Source of the DNA: Kingdonia uniflora
Lineage: Eukaryota > Streptophyta > Magnoliopsida > Ranunculales > Circaeasteraceae
Length of the DNA stretch: 64,000 nt
Reading direction: 5' to 3'
Assembly (NCBI GenBank): GCA_014058105.1
Contig: JACGCM010002082.1
Coordinates: forward strand, 248,001-312,000
Shown here: piece by piece, positions 35,070-48,131 of the stretch
Layout of the letters: the number at the start of each line of letters is the position of its first letter
How positions within the stretch are numbered: the first letter of the stretch is position 1
Translations under genes and position numbers: made by a program
The notes under the pieces: model-generated
The model's database searches: none
What the model saw: the letters and a program-made list of their open reading frames with translations, nothing else
What the model was told of the DNA's origin: nothing

Positions 35070-35727
35070 GAGAAAGGATAAACTAGTGGCAAAGATAGTA
35101 CAACTTAACAAGATATCATTGGCACTACTTTGGGGGCTAGTCAATAGTAAGATAAAATGTTATGTACCTTAATGCAACAAAAGGTGAATATCAAGAATAA
35201 TCATATGCACATCATAAAAATTACAAAAAATAGGGATAATCGAATACATAGTAATTTAATTTTGCCGCTTACTTTGGGGGTTTGAAAGATTCTTCAACTT
35301 GACGTTACAACTTACACGTAGTCACCTACAAATACAAACAAAGATACAACTTCAAAAACCAATGCGACGACTTCCATTTTGGTGCCAACTTTAAAAAATC
35401 TCTAATTTTGGCTTTTTCAAAGATAACATGAAAATAAAAGGTCTGCATAAGCAGTATGTTTAACAGTGATGGAGAAAAAGAAACAAACAACAAGTATGAA
35501 TGTGAAGATCAAGTTAATTAGCAGAGATGAATAAAATCAATTTAAAAGCAGTAAACTCCCCAAGGATTGTTTATTTTCTGTATTACAAGTGCATATCATA
35601 CCAAATACGGGAACTCAATTTATTTGCAGAAGATCTCCTTTCTTCTTAAACAAAAATTTGGACACGAATGCAAAACTCCTTAGAAAAACTAAAAAATAAA
35701 ACTTAAATAGAACAAGAAACCAACTCA
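35070..35727. other. no recognisable gene
   Basis: This is AT-rich DNA up to the left end of the large CACTA element. No motif or repeat was recognised. Confidence 0.4.
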
Positions 35728-37669
35728 CACTACAATAAATATGGCTTTTTACGTCATTTGAATAATGTTATTTATTTAATAATGACATAATAGGTCCAAT
35801 TATATGCTTTGTTCCCGTAAGTTGACGTCGTTATTTTGAATACAACGTCATTCCCTAAAAAAATGGCGTTATTTCCCTCTTCAATCCATTTGACGTCAAT
35901 TCTGTTAATGACTTGAAAGCAAAGTTATTTTTTCTGATGACATTAATGTCATTTTTTTTGCAATTGACGCTGAATCTTTTTTCACTAAACTCGCGTCTTT
36001 TCGTGGGAGAGATCAAACTTAAAGAGTTAAGAGACCGAAGGTTAAAAATGAAAGAGTCATTACAAGCCCTAAGAAAAGTTACTCTCACCAATCTTCAACA
36101 CTTCTAGTACTTTCTCTCTCACAAAGGAAACCTAACTTACTTTAGTAATATTTAATTAGAGGTCTTAAATACCACGCAAGCCGTGTACCGAACTCCTTTT
36201 GGTTCACAATAGCTTCATGTTCTTGTTGTTGATGGTAGTCTCTCGATCGTAATGTTATTGAGCGATAACACAAGATCTGGTCTTTCAAAGGTTCAATTTT
36301 TGATCTTTTCTCTTTGATTTGGGGTTTTATTTATGATTTTTAATTATGGTCTTAAATAATTCTCCCTAAACCTTATTTGCGGTTCTGATTAAAGTTTACC
36401 ACAGAAGGAATGCCCTACAAAACCCTTATTTGCGGTTCTGATTTATATCTTGAATGGATTGAAAACAGGCTCTACAAATCCCTCACACCATCCCCACCAC
36501 CGCCCCTGTGACTACCAACAAAAAGCTAGTTCTCCCTAAACCTCAATTTCGTTTCATCAATTTTTTTAATTAAATCGCTGGAATTGAATTATTTTGATTC
36601 TATGAAACTCAACTGTTAATTTCATAATGTAGGTCAATGGTGGAAGCGCTTATTGGACTACGATGGAGATTAACACAGGTTCCTCATGTTCTTACAAGTT
36701 CATATTCTAACCTTATTCAATAGTTGTTTATTTAATAGGCTGGGTTTTTCAGATTTATTGTATGTTTAAATATTTCTTATTTGATTCATTGTAGATTATG
36801 ATCTGAAATAGTATGTGCAACTTATGACCGGAAATGGTATTTTTCTATGAACACCTTTTTTTGACCCTATCATTGAAGGTTTAACTTTATGGTGTTTAGA
36901 GTTCCATGTTCCATAACTATTATGAAGTGTCTATCTCCAATATTTATATTGCTTTTATTGCTTCAACTTATAGAAGCCGTTGGGTTAATGGGGTTGGTCT
37001 AAGTAGCTATCCATGATGCTGGAGAGAGGTAGCGTGATATTATCGACGTAATGATGTAGGTACATTTGACCATGATGGTTCTGAAGATACACTAATAGGT
37101 GTTGTGCTTAGAACTCTAATTAAGAAATTTGTTGGGGTTTGGAGTGGCTGGTGTTATTATATACGATGAAATATTCCAGTTGTTCTTTACTAGAAGTTTT
37201 TGCGTTGTCTTGCTGCTGGTTTTCGTGAATTAAATTTGAAAAAGGTGGCAAACAAAAAAATTATAAGTTGGGGACTATTTCCCTCATTATCTAATTTTTG
37301 GGAGAAAACTTGTCAAAAAGTAAACATAGATTTAATTGTAGAAATTTAAATATATGTCATAGGGTATCTTAAATGACACATGTAGTCTCTCATGTTGTTC
37401 TTTTAGTCAAAATCATGCATTTGAAATAAAACATTTCGAATGCTATTTTGGATCTATATTCAAATTTTCAAAATTACCCAGTTCTTTTATGAAACTTCCC
37501 CAGGTTGAATAGCTCCTAACTTCCAATAGAATAACTAGTTAATACATAGTATTTCTCAAGCTCTTATTCAGAAAATTATCCTCTGAAGAGGCTATCATTT
37601 AATGAGAACTATGTCTTACAATTCATAATCACTTTTATTATACCTATCAAAATAGGTTATCTCAGTTAG

Positions 37670-38661
37670 CCTTGGAAAGTATCATTCATCAAGTGTATCT
37701 ACAATGGAAGAAAGGAGTTTTGACCATTTTCAGTCTGAGGAGAACACAGTTGAACAAATATTACTTAAGGAGAAATCTGTTACTGGTGTGTTGTGCGATC
37801 TGAAAAAACATCAGCTAACTCTTACCACGTCTATAAAATTGGCCAAGGATGTGGTGGGCATTGTAGCTACACTTGGGAAAGTAGGTGGTAGGAACCTTAG
37901 TAGGTTAGTCAAAAATAAGAGTTACAAAGACATAAAGTGTTTAATGGAGGTATTTTTCTTGACATGCTTCTCTTTCGGTTGTCAATGTACAGGCTTTTCT
38001 CAGAGTATATAGGACTGGATACTATGATGGTAACTATGTGCAAGACATTGAAAGGTGTTAAAGCTCATGAAACCTATGACAAGGAATGATGAATCAATAA
38101 GAGTACTAGTCTTCACATGCTCGGGCCTTTTATCGGGAGGCACATGGATGGCAGATATGTATTAATTTATCTAGAAGAATTAAGGCAAGAAATTTCATTT
38201 GTAGTTTGAGAAAGTAATTTCTACTATGTGTTCCTTGATTTCACTCTAAGACTAATACATACAAGATATTTTTCTTTTATGTCTAGAAATGTGTAAATAT
38301 TTCTTATCCCCCAATAAGTTTTTTTCCCCTTCTTTTGTAGACCTTATGTTAGTGATTTTGTGGCCAATGACCCACAACAAAGGCTTGCTCTTTTGAAGCC
38401 AAGATTACCAACTAGAGATTGTCCACATGGCTTTCTTGGATTTGATGTGAATTTGATCGATTTAGAAAGTATTAATTTGCCTTGTCTAACAATCAACAGT
38501 CATGAGCTACAGGAAACTCTCTTCTATAGCCTTTTCTCATGCGTGCAAGTATATAAGACCATGTCAGAAATGCAACTTGCTCTTCCATGTATAAGTAAAG
38601 GAGCCATCTCTTTAGATGGCGGAATGGTTAGGAGTAATGGTGTGTTCACCCTTGGTAATAG
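37670..38661 (+). pseudogene. DMS3: DMS3 gene fragment (three exons) inside the CACTA element
   Basis: Exon A (37670-37903) encodes KSVTGVLCDLKKH and DVVGIVATLGKVGGRNLSR. Intron 37904-37992 (GTTAGT...ACAG) joins in frame to exon B (37993-38184: LFSEYIGLDTMM, LGPFIGRHMDGRY). This has two adjacent TGA stops at 38087-38092. A GC-AG intron (38185-38340) leads to exon C (38341-38661: PYVSDFVANDPQQRLALLKP, CPHGFLGF, LPCISKGAISLDGGM), ending at a GTAAAC donor. Order and motifs match DEFECTIVE IN MERISTEM SILENCING 3, an SMC-hinge-like protein of the DDR complex that assists RNA polymerase V in RNA-directed DNA methylation. The N-terminal coil and the last exon are missing. Dead as a protein, it could still make RNA. 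Confidence 0.8.
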
Positions 38662-39789
38662 GTAAACAATGATTCTCTTAATATTATTACCTATGCAAAC
38701 TGTTGTTTTTATGGGTGTATTTCAGTGCACTTTCCTTACAATATAGTGATCTTTATAAAATGGTCGAGATTTACAGGTTTCTTTTAAGCAGGTGGACATT
38801 AGTGTATTTCACGTGCACTTTCCACACTTTCCTTAATTGACACTATTGATCTAATATTGGTAAATTATAAGCCACCTAATAGTCAATGAACGATTAACAA
38901 TTGTAACACCATACTTATAAGGGAAGCAGGGAATGCATAATGGTAACCTGGTTATGGTCTATCATTTCACCTTTTAATCTGGTTATTCATTTAAAACAAA
39001 AAGCAACACAAGTACGAGCATGACAGTGATAGTTTTCAAGTATGTATCTGGTACAAACATACTTATGACTAGCAGAATCTAGAGAGTAAAAGGTTAAAGA
39101 GATAGTATAAGGATGCGAGTTTCATTTCCTTGATGAGGAGATAACTTTAAAACTATGGTGAGGATCTCTCTGGACAATCTTCTTATAAGTCTTAGTCTTT
39201 TACCGAACTAAAAAAATTCACACGGGGAGGCTGGAGGGGCTCTTTATGTAATATTTCATTAAAATCAAAAATGGGATAATATTTCATTTTTGGAGACGAT
39301 GATGTTGGGCCATCTTAATGTATATCAACTTCATAAAACACCTCTTTCTTTTAAAATTAATTTCATGCAACTTGAATCAAAATACTTTTCTGCTTTCTCT
39401 TGGAATGTAAAAGGGTCTCAACAAATTTTATACTAAATCCAAACGGCTTTAATCTGAAGCCACATATTCTCTCATTTGAGACATAAAAGGCCTAATTTAT
39501 TTTATATTGTGATCCAGTTGAAGAGGACATTATCTTATATAGGGCAAGTAGATTCGTATACTAGTGTTAAGTGGACAATCATTCTATGCAAAGTTGCAAT
39601 ACCAAAGCGTACTGTAAATTGTAAACAAGAATTGTCCAACAGTTAACCAAAGTTTTTCTTTTCTTCACTTGTGTCTCCTTTTTGTTGTATAAAATGTAGT
39701 TTTGAGAATTATTTCTTCCTGCTTGAATGAGGTACCAAAATGCTACTAATACCATGAATTGAATATCTACTGATAAGCCTTTAAAGCAG
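38662..39789. other. no recognisable exon between captured fragments
   Basis: This is AT-rich sequence following the donor of the DMS3 fragment. Its missing last exon, a charged coil, was not found here. Confidence 0.4.
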
Positions 39790-39997
39790 ACAAAATTAGT
39801 TCGTCGGCAAGAGCAAGTCCGACCTCTTCTCAGTTTGTTAGATAAGGAACCTCCTTCCCAATGTTTTTTCGGGCAGCTTGAGTATGTGCGTCACCTCACT
39901 TGACTAGAAAGACATGAGACTATATTGCCTCTCTTACATTCATCCGCTGAAAGAAAACCAAAAGGTGAACTTGATTTCTTGATGGCTGAATTTGTAG
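39790..39997 (+). pseudogene. MAP3KE1: MAP3K-epsilon kinase gene fragment, one exon
   Basis: A 208-bp exon lies between a CAG acceptor and a GTTAGT donor. Its frame includes QEQVRPLLSLLDKEPPSQC, GQLEYVRHLT, a TGA at 39901-39903 where the family has Gly, LERHETILPLLHSS and GELDFLMAEF. This is the linker region between the kinase domain and the ARM-like repeats of plant MAP3K epsilon proteins, which act in pollen and cell division. I identify it from memory of the family. With no kinase domain nearby it is a captured, non-functional fragment. Confidence 0.7.
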
Positions 39998-42900
39998 GTT
40001 AGTAGTTTGTGCTGCTTACAAATATTTGTTAGAAATCAACTTTCAGTTACATGATTGATATTTTTAAGTTATCATTTTCTGCATTCAACATATATAATCT
40101 AATATCTATATGAATAACCCAAAGTAGCGTGTTCACCCTTTTGTTTTTTACATCTAGTGGTTCTTTGGTTTCTATTTCATCCTTTTACATTTTAATGTTC
40201 TTTATATCCTAGATTTGGACATTTTTCTTATGTATCACCCATAAGGTTTTAAGATGATTGATACCAAAAATAAGCTAGAAATCTAGAATTACGATTTTAA
40301 TTTCGATAAAAGCAAGTATCATTTTATGAAGTGGGAATGAATAGTATGATTTAGTGTCGATTTTCTTAAGGTCTTTCACTGGGTTTAGTTAATTTGGTGG
40401 CTATAGGTGTAGCTGGGTATTTGAGTTTTGAGTGATTTGGGTGGTACCCATTTGCCTCCAAATCACTTACTACAAACTCTGCTTGTTGTAATGGGCAGTT
40501 ATGCCTGGGAGCAAGGATGAATATTTTGATGGCTTTTATGGTATGATCTCAATTTTTATAATCAATTAATTAGATACAAATCTTTCATAATATCGATGAG
40601 CATCAAGGATGACAATTTCGATGGTTACTATACCAAAGAAATGACAATAGTCTCAAGTAATACTTATTTTGCACTTGATTTTAATTATTAATAAGAATTG
40701 TCTAAGAATTGTATTTATTTTCTCCACTTATGTCACTTGACTAAGCATGCGCAGGACAGACTACAGACTGGGAGCTTTGAGTTTTGTTAAATTTATTTGT
40801 TTAAACTCTGATTTGATTTAATAGATAAACCAACTTTCTTTGGGGATTTGGTGGGCGAGAGGTTTTCCAAATTGGGTATGTTTTCATTTGTGATAATGCT
40901 CACTACTCTCGATCACTCGTGGTTTATTACACATTAAGTAAAGTAATTCTTCTATTATTTTGTCCTTATTATGCAGTAAATCATCTTGATTATCTATGTA
41001 TGCAATTGTCATGGGTTACTGGAACTGGAACTTGGATCCTCTTTTTTTTGTCAATATGCTTCCCTGGTAAGTAATCTGGTTCTACTATTATTGTAATGCA
41101 ATTTCTTAATAAACTGACACCTACTATAACTTTTTTAATTAACTGGCACCTACGATAAGATCAAAAATAAGATATTGCCTGAAATTGTGGAGTATCTTAA
41201 GAAAAGCACTCTATGATTGCCTGATTCGATGACATCTGACAATTTACTTTTTAAACCAACGAATAGCCTAAATTTCTTCATATATAGAGTTTATCTTAAG
41301 TTGGGTATCAAAATATTCATACTACGAAATTTTAATATAACTAAGGTACTTTCCATATACTAGTATTCATCATATTTCCACATTTTTTGGTTTCCCTAGA
41401 TTAATAGTTGTATGTACATTGATGTGTTCCAATGCTATATTAATCTTTGCTTATAACGAGCAAGAAACTGCTTGAATTAGAAGTGAGAACTTCAACTTTT
41501 TTATTATATACTAGTACTACACGTGACTACGCACGGGAAATACGTCGAGTTGATTCGTGTGAACACCTTCAAGCTTCATTTGATATGCTTATGCATCTTC
41601 CGCTTGCAATTACAACGCTACATTGGATGTGTTGATGCAACTTTCGCTTTCAATCTAGATTTAGCTTTCAATTTCAAAGCTAAATTAGATGCTTAGATAC
41701 ATCTTCCACTTTCAATCTTGATTTAACTTGTATCCTCCTTTCAATTATTTTTTACCATATATCTTCCTTTTCCTTTATGATATCAATGTGTTCAACTGAA
41801 CCACTTTTTAATAATTTTAAGAAGAAAAAAAATGAAACTTAACACGTGTTCTACATTCCCCATGACTTATACTTTGTTCAAGGCAACGAATTATATAGCA
41901 AAAAAAATTCATATTGTCAATCTAAATAGCGAAATGCAATAAATATCCTTAACATTGAGATCTCATATATTATGATAATTTCCACTTTTGGAAGCTATTG
42001 TCCAATTTTAAAAATTATAACTAGTTGTTGGCTTCAAACTCTACTTTCACTGCAGACCATGATCATTAGAGTAATAAATGATGAAAATTTATGCTACTCA
42101 AATTACTTGGATCCCGAATCATTTGAATCTTAAAAAACTTTAATAATCTCAACAAAATGAAACTTAAACAATAATAAGGCTCACTAACAAACTTTGTAAA
42201 AACAAAATGCAAGCTAAAAATAGAAGATTATATGGTATCATGCTAAGAAAAATAAAGTAACCGCTAGTACTATCTCGTAAGATAGAAGACTATTCATTTG
42301 AGAATAACCAAACACTTTTAATGTTGCAAATACAAGCTTGTAAGAATATGAAGCAAATGTACCAATCTCTCAACCATTAGTAGTAGTGGTCTAGTGGACA
42401 AAAAATTGATCAACTCAAGCAACTCAAATATAGTATTGTTGCAACATCAGATCAAAGAAAAAAAAGATAAATTTTCCTACAATATGATGAGTCATAGATC
42501 AAAAACATCATAATCAAAAGATATTCCATGAACAATCTAGTGATCATTTCATGTAAATACTATGTAACCCTATGGAAGTCTGAAAGATAAAATTTTTTCA
42601 TTCACATGAGATTGTCTTCTTCAATAAATTTGTAGAAAGCATTCTCTTATCAATAGTGAAACTAACCCATATCAATTGATTCACTTTCACTCTAAGATGA
42701 AGTTTAAGAGTAGTTTACATATGATCCATAATGTGCGAAGATGTTAAAAACCATGTTGGAATAGTATATCAAATGAATATGAAAATTAACGATGTAGTAA
42801 GAAAACGTTACTTTAATCTCTTAAGGAATTAGTATATGTATAAACTGTTCCAATCAGATCAAAATAGTCAAAGAGGTGAAGAAAAAAAAAAGATAAATTA

Positions 42901-43620
42901 GTTACGATTGTTGTTAAATTAAAAAGTAACAAAAATGATAAGATAACCGTATATTTGAGTAAACTTGCACATGAATGATGTGTAAACTTTGTCCATACTA
43001 ACCCCATCCATAAATAGTGCAATCCTACAAAAGAAAACACATATTGGAGAAGAATGCACACCTTGAAGCACTTGGGATTTAAACCTCATTCACCATCTTA
43101 CCTAATAGAAAGAAAGAAAAAATGAATAATAATTTTGGAACATTAAATGAATGTACGTACAGTAGTTCTTCAACAAAGCGGTAATGGATCTGCACTGAAA
43201 TGTGGAGATTGGGAAGAGATAAAACAAAATTGCTTGTAATTTTCAGAGGCCAAACTCGTATACATAGGGATGAAAAACTTAAAAGCTACATTGTTGGCAG
43301 AGTTTAGTCATTGTCACCAACAAAGTTAAAAAACTTTAAAAGTATACCTACTAAACAAATAGATTTATTGGATGCACATCTCGAACATAAATTTTGTTCC
43401 AAACTGATAGACTGGAGGTAAAGATCACCCATCACAATTCCTAGTACGGGGTAGAGAAGAACACATTGTTGCAAACACAACCTGCAAGGTTACTTTTACC
43501 CACAATCATCATGTCGAGGAAAGAAAAAAAAAAACTACCCAAACTAAAAATTAAGTGTTGGCGGGAAGTTTTTATTGGAATAGTACTTGTTAGTATATAT
43601 GACTAAATATTAAGTTTGGG
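39998..43620. other. CACTA interior: one further exon-like island, otherwise no gene
   Basis: About 40978-41069, between a TATGCAG acceptor and a CCCTG/GTAAGT donor, is open in the frame NHLDYLCMQLSWVTGTGTW, then hydrophobic residues. It may be another captured exon, but I cannot name it. A Helitron-like end (hairpin CGTGCGTAGTCACG plus CTAGT on the minus strand) lies at 41511-41537. 41640-43620 is AT-rich with no recognised feature. Confidence 0.35.
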
Positions 43621-46600
43621 TGTCACGCCCCCAAAATCAACTTCTTAATAAGCTATTAAGAACGTAAATTCTAATGTGTAACGCCGGCCAACCCGTACCC
43701 CACAGACAGCCAAGCCATAGACAAATTCAGGCCCACTCATCTATGAGAGCACAACACAATGAAATAGAATAATATAACAGCGGAAGACAAATATAACAAT
43801 ATCTATACAAAAAGATATACAACAATCAAAAGAATACAAACCAAACTGAGATCAAAAACTATTGCAAAGAAATAAGCCTCCAGCTTACTCTAAAAACAGA
43901 ATCACCTCAACCACAACCTGAAATGTTGTTAAGCAAGAGTGAGTAAACCATGGCTCACTAACTCCCCAAATAAGCTAAACAATTATACCAACCAATGAGA
44001 TGAATAATATGAAAATAAAATATAATGTTTTGTTAATAATAAAAATAATATATACCAAGTCTGCCACGGATATCTAATAAAGAAGTACAATAACCTTAAT
44101 AAATCCATCAGGCTACAAGCCAGAGGCCAATGGTAATACTAATATTATAAACTACGCATCAAACACTGCTGAAGCCTATACACCACGCGCAACCACTAAA
44201 CCAATAGATGAAATAACCTATAAACATCTCCATCTACAGAGACTAAGTACCACCAATATTCTCAAAAGCTAATATGAAACTCATAAGGAACTACAACTTG
44301 CTAACCATCTGATATCAAAAAGAAATAACATACAAGAGTGAGCAAACCACACCCCCTAACCCAACCAGGCTAAACAACCACACTATATAAGCTAATTCTA
44401 TAAAGAAGAGGAAAGGAAGAAGGAGATGAGGAATGCAGAAGCTACGGTAATAGTAAGAGACGATGAATTGAGAATATGCAAAAGTGCTATGATATGATAT
44501 GATTAGATGAAATGAATTGGGATAATCCCATAATTATCCCAAATGTTGGATGATATGATAAAGATCTGCAAGAGTCATAACGATGAATGATAGAGGATAA
44601 ATAACCAAAGAAATGATGCTTACCTTAAATAGATCTTAGTTGGATACAATGGGTATGATTGGGTTACCAGCTCGACCACGCTGAAGGATTTACACACGGA
44701 GCCAACGTCCGAAACAGTGTTATAATTCCAAGGGATTTTAACCTCACGGGGAAGAAAGACTGGGGACCAAAGGAAACTTTATCATACCATCCCACACTCC
44801 CAAAGGGTAATAGATATGATAGCGTCCAACCTAATCCCCACCACTTATTTTAACCCGATGTAGGAATCCTAGGTCCTATCGAGGGTCAGCCGATGTAGAG
44901 CTTTGCTATGTATCCTGACCTCCTCAAGATAAGAAGAATAGATTATGATCAGCACATGCGAACAGATCCTACAAGACTGAAACACAACGGTTGCTAACAC
45001 GGCAAGCACACATAGGATAATCACCTGCCAAGGAGAGTGGCAAACAATTCTAACACAGATGCAAGCAGTGACTCACCAGTCACAACATCCAAACAACATC
45101 AGTCTCTAAGATCTCCTAACCAACATAAATACCATCAAGTGCTAGAGTACCATAGCTATCAACACAGACTAGTACACACGGGATAACCCACCAGCCTCCA
45201 ACAAGATAGCCAACAATTCACAAGAATGGTTAGACCACGAACTTCCAGAACATCAATATAACAGCCGAACCTAATCACTCGTACCAAGATACAAGCTTGG
45301 TACCTTAATTACCAACCAACAATTTCCATGCTCCATATAAGCAACGCTAGATCGTCGAAGCCTCCATAACTGAGAAATAACTATTATGACTAACCATACC
45401 CTACCAGGTTCTATCTAGTAGCTAACTCATAATTATTGCGGGTTTTACTAACTTATCAAACCCTAAACCACTCATGCCTATAGTGTACTAAACGGACAAT
45501 CCGTAGGTGTCCTAAGCAATAGATCATATACTAATCAAATCTCATCATAAACATAATAAACTAAGCATTTCTATAACTCCCAAATTAGCATAATGATCTA
45601 GTTATTCATGAAGATAAAACTCGCCTGATATAAAGCCCGAAATGACAAACCCGACGAAAATATCCAAACAGCACCCCAACGGTAAAGCACTCTGCGAATC
45701 GACTTCCGGAACCCCAAATCAATCGTGGAAAGGACCAGGAACACTACAACATCAACCAATATCAAGGCCCGGAACCCAATCGCAATTCCAACTAAGGATC
45801 CTCGCCCAAAACTGAGATTCAAATCAGCACCACACTCGAATCAGCAACTGAACCTCATCTCCCAATCACACTAAACCCCAATCACCACCACCGAACAGCT
45901 GCAAGGAAAACCTAACCAATTCAGCCTAACAATCAACACAACCCACAACTCAATCATACCCCAAATACACCAATAATCAAACCCAACAATCACAAAGGAT
46001 GCCAAACTGAAATCAATTAACGAAATGGAAGAAGGATCCGTGAAATTACTCACCGACGGGGGACAGCTGAGCTCGACAAGGGAAGACGTCCAATCGATGA
46101 ATCGACGACAAAAATACAGCGCTCTCTCTCTCTAGAACTGAAATCAGGAAGTAAGAGATGATTCCTCAAGCTCCAATTCGAACAAGGAAGGAGAATGATT
46201 GAAGAATTGAAGGGAGGAGAAGGATTAAGAAGTTAGGGTTTTTGAGTCGATGAGGGAGAGAGATGAAAAATGATATATAAATACTATGACAAGTCGTTTG
46301 AACGGATACGAAAGTCGTTTGAACGACAAAGAGGTCCTGGGTCAAATTCCAGGAGACAATTCGACTCGTTCGAACGAATATGAAACTCGTTCGAACGACA
46401 ATTGCCAAGGGCCAAACGTCCATGGGACATGAAGGTTCGTTCGAACGACAATCAACCTCGTTCGAACAGGAACTGGAAAAACTCCAAAAAGTCACTCTGA
46501 GATCCTCCTGAACCACACCAAACACCAAGATCCTCAAAAGACAGGAACAACCCGAAGCAACAAGTACAACCATATCAGAGACCAACCATGGCTCTTAAAA

Positions 46601-46711
46601 TCATAACTCCACCTCCTTTGCCCAAAAACAGCAAAAACCATAGAACTGGTGGAACTAAACTCCAAATCACCATAATCATCATATAATAACAAAAAATTAT
46701 GGGTCATTACA
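43621..46711. repeat. 3.1-kb solo LTR, probably Tekay/Del-type chromovirus
   Basis: It starts TGTCACGCCCCC and ends GGGTCATTACA, the terminal forms common in Tekay/Del chromovirus LTRs. Flanks are TTGGG and CTGGG (43616-43620 and 46712-46716), a 5-bp duplication with one mismatch. There is no gag or pol inside. Internal pieces such as CAAGAGTGAG.AAACCA recur (43936 and 44334), as in these LTRs. Long minus-strand frames near 45598-46585 look spurious. Confidence 0.65.
46290..46470. repeat. TCGTTCGAACGA palindrome cluster in the solo LTR
   Basis: Six copies of TCGTT(C/T)GAACG(A/G) occur within about 180 bp, several as perfect 12-base palindromes. The same palindrome is clustered in the copia LTRs at 11935, 51085 and 53550, although the LTRs are unrelated in sequence. 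Confidence 0.75.
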
Positions 46712-47738
46712 CTGGGAGGGTGGGTGGAGATGACATCTTGCATATCAAGAATTGATTCATCTAATTTTGGTTTTCAGAAACTTAATATTGTTGTTGTGAT
46801 ACTCAATTTTCAGCCCTTACATCTTCATATCATCTTCAAGAATCAGCAAGAATACCAAAATCTTAGTACCAGTTCTATCTAGCAATCTGGTATACATGTC
46901 TCTCTTCATAGAAGGAAAATATACTAAATAACAGGGAACCAACCTTAGAATAGAGGATCAATTTTTGCTTCAAGTGGTCTCCATTTATCATTTCACCCCT
47001 GAAGATTGCAGGGGGTTCACTACACTCCCAAGATTTCCCAGCCGAAGATTTTTAAGAAGACATCCAAGATTTTTAAGATTGCATGGGGTTCACTACACTC
47101 CCAAGATATTTAAGAAGACATTTTATATTCAGCCGAAGATTCTTGGAGAGAGAATGGCTTTGGATAACCTGCACGATGAACCAAAGATGAATCAGAAACT
47201 CATATCCACTTTATTTATCAACAACAATTACTAAATATAAATGGACGACGCCACACACAACTTAAAGTATCAATCATGAAACTACTATGTTTTTTAAACA
47301 TCTAATTTGCATGCAACCCATTCATGCAGTTCTAACATGTTCTAACCATACACAAGGCCACAATGCGTACATTTTCAACCACCCAAAATTTACAATCTGC
47401 GAGCTATTATGATACCAAAATCCTAATGTAGCACAATTAAACTACGCGTATAATGTGGATACCCCCATTAGTGATTTCCAAAAGTCCAAAACACTTCCCA
47501 ATGTAGGGCAATTAAACTACTAATCAGTAATCAGTAACTACTAATCTCACACTCATTGCTCAAATTTCTACATATAACTGCCTAATCAGTAATCAATAAC
47601 TACTAATCTTACACTCATCGCTCAAATCAGTAATCAGTAACTACTAATCTCACACTCATCACTCAAATCTCTACTTATAACTGCCTAAAATCCAGTTGAC
47701 TTTAAACCAATTATAACCATTAATCGTAAATACGTACC
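46712..47738. other. CACTA interior with short repeats, no gene assigned
   Basis: The 89-codon frame at 46965-47234 is built from a duplicated stretch (GGGGTTCACTACACTCCCAAG occurs twice, with GAAGATT pieces) and is not recognised. Three copies of an about 43-bp unit with ATCAGTAATCAGTAACTACTAATCT lie at 47521-47687. Confidence 0.5.
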
Positions 47739-47990
47739 TTGAAGCGTCCTAGTCCGCCTCTTGCAACCCATCCTAAATAATAGACCCAACTAACAGCCCA
47801 ATCGCACTAACACCAAACAACCCACCACTACCAGTGCCCATGAATCATTTGGCACCAACACAATCACGCCGATCGCCACCACAAAATGCAGCAATGCCAT
47901 TAAAGAAAGTACAGCCGAAGAAAACCCCACTACCTTTTCAAGCAAACTCAATAACCCCAAGTCATCTACGTTACTCAAATCCTTCTACTT
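47739..47990 (-). pseudogene. captured exon of a host membrane protein, unidentified
   Basis: The minus strand reads NVDDLGLLSLLEKVVGFSSA then two hydrophobic stretches (AVLSLMALLHFVVAIGVIVL and ALVVVGCLVLV), and ends at a clear donor, CAAG/GTACGT, with its G at 47737. A shift in frame allows the second half to continue into an IGLLVGSII-like segment. It looks like the N-terminal exon of a small membrane protein. A stop and a frameshift break it. The sequence upstream to 48160, with a GA tract, resembles a 5' leader. Confidence 0.45.
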
Positions 47991-48131
47991 CTCGAGTTTC
48001 TTGAATCTACATGAAACTCTCCGCTCCCTTCTACGGAGAGTACATTTGCGCCGAATCGTTGTTTCCTTCAGTTTGGGTTGTACTTGTTGACCTAAAACAG
48101 CACAAATCTTCAGACTTTAAGGCTTAAATCT

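Noticed and set aside
42376..42400. GGTCTAGTGGAC as part of a tRNA gene
   Set aside because: No cloverleaf partners, B box or acceptor stem were found.
46290..46470. TTCGAA palindromes as heat-shock elements
   Set aside because: Heat-shock elements need GAA and TTC separated by two bases; here they abut.
45598..46585. Minus-strand ORFs in the 3.1-kb LTR
   Set aside because: They have no domain or homologue that I recognise, low complexity (Val/Ser/Phe-rich), and lie within an LTR-like sequence.
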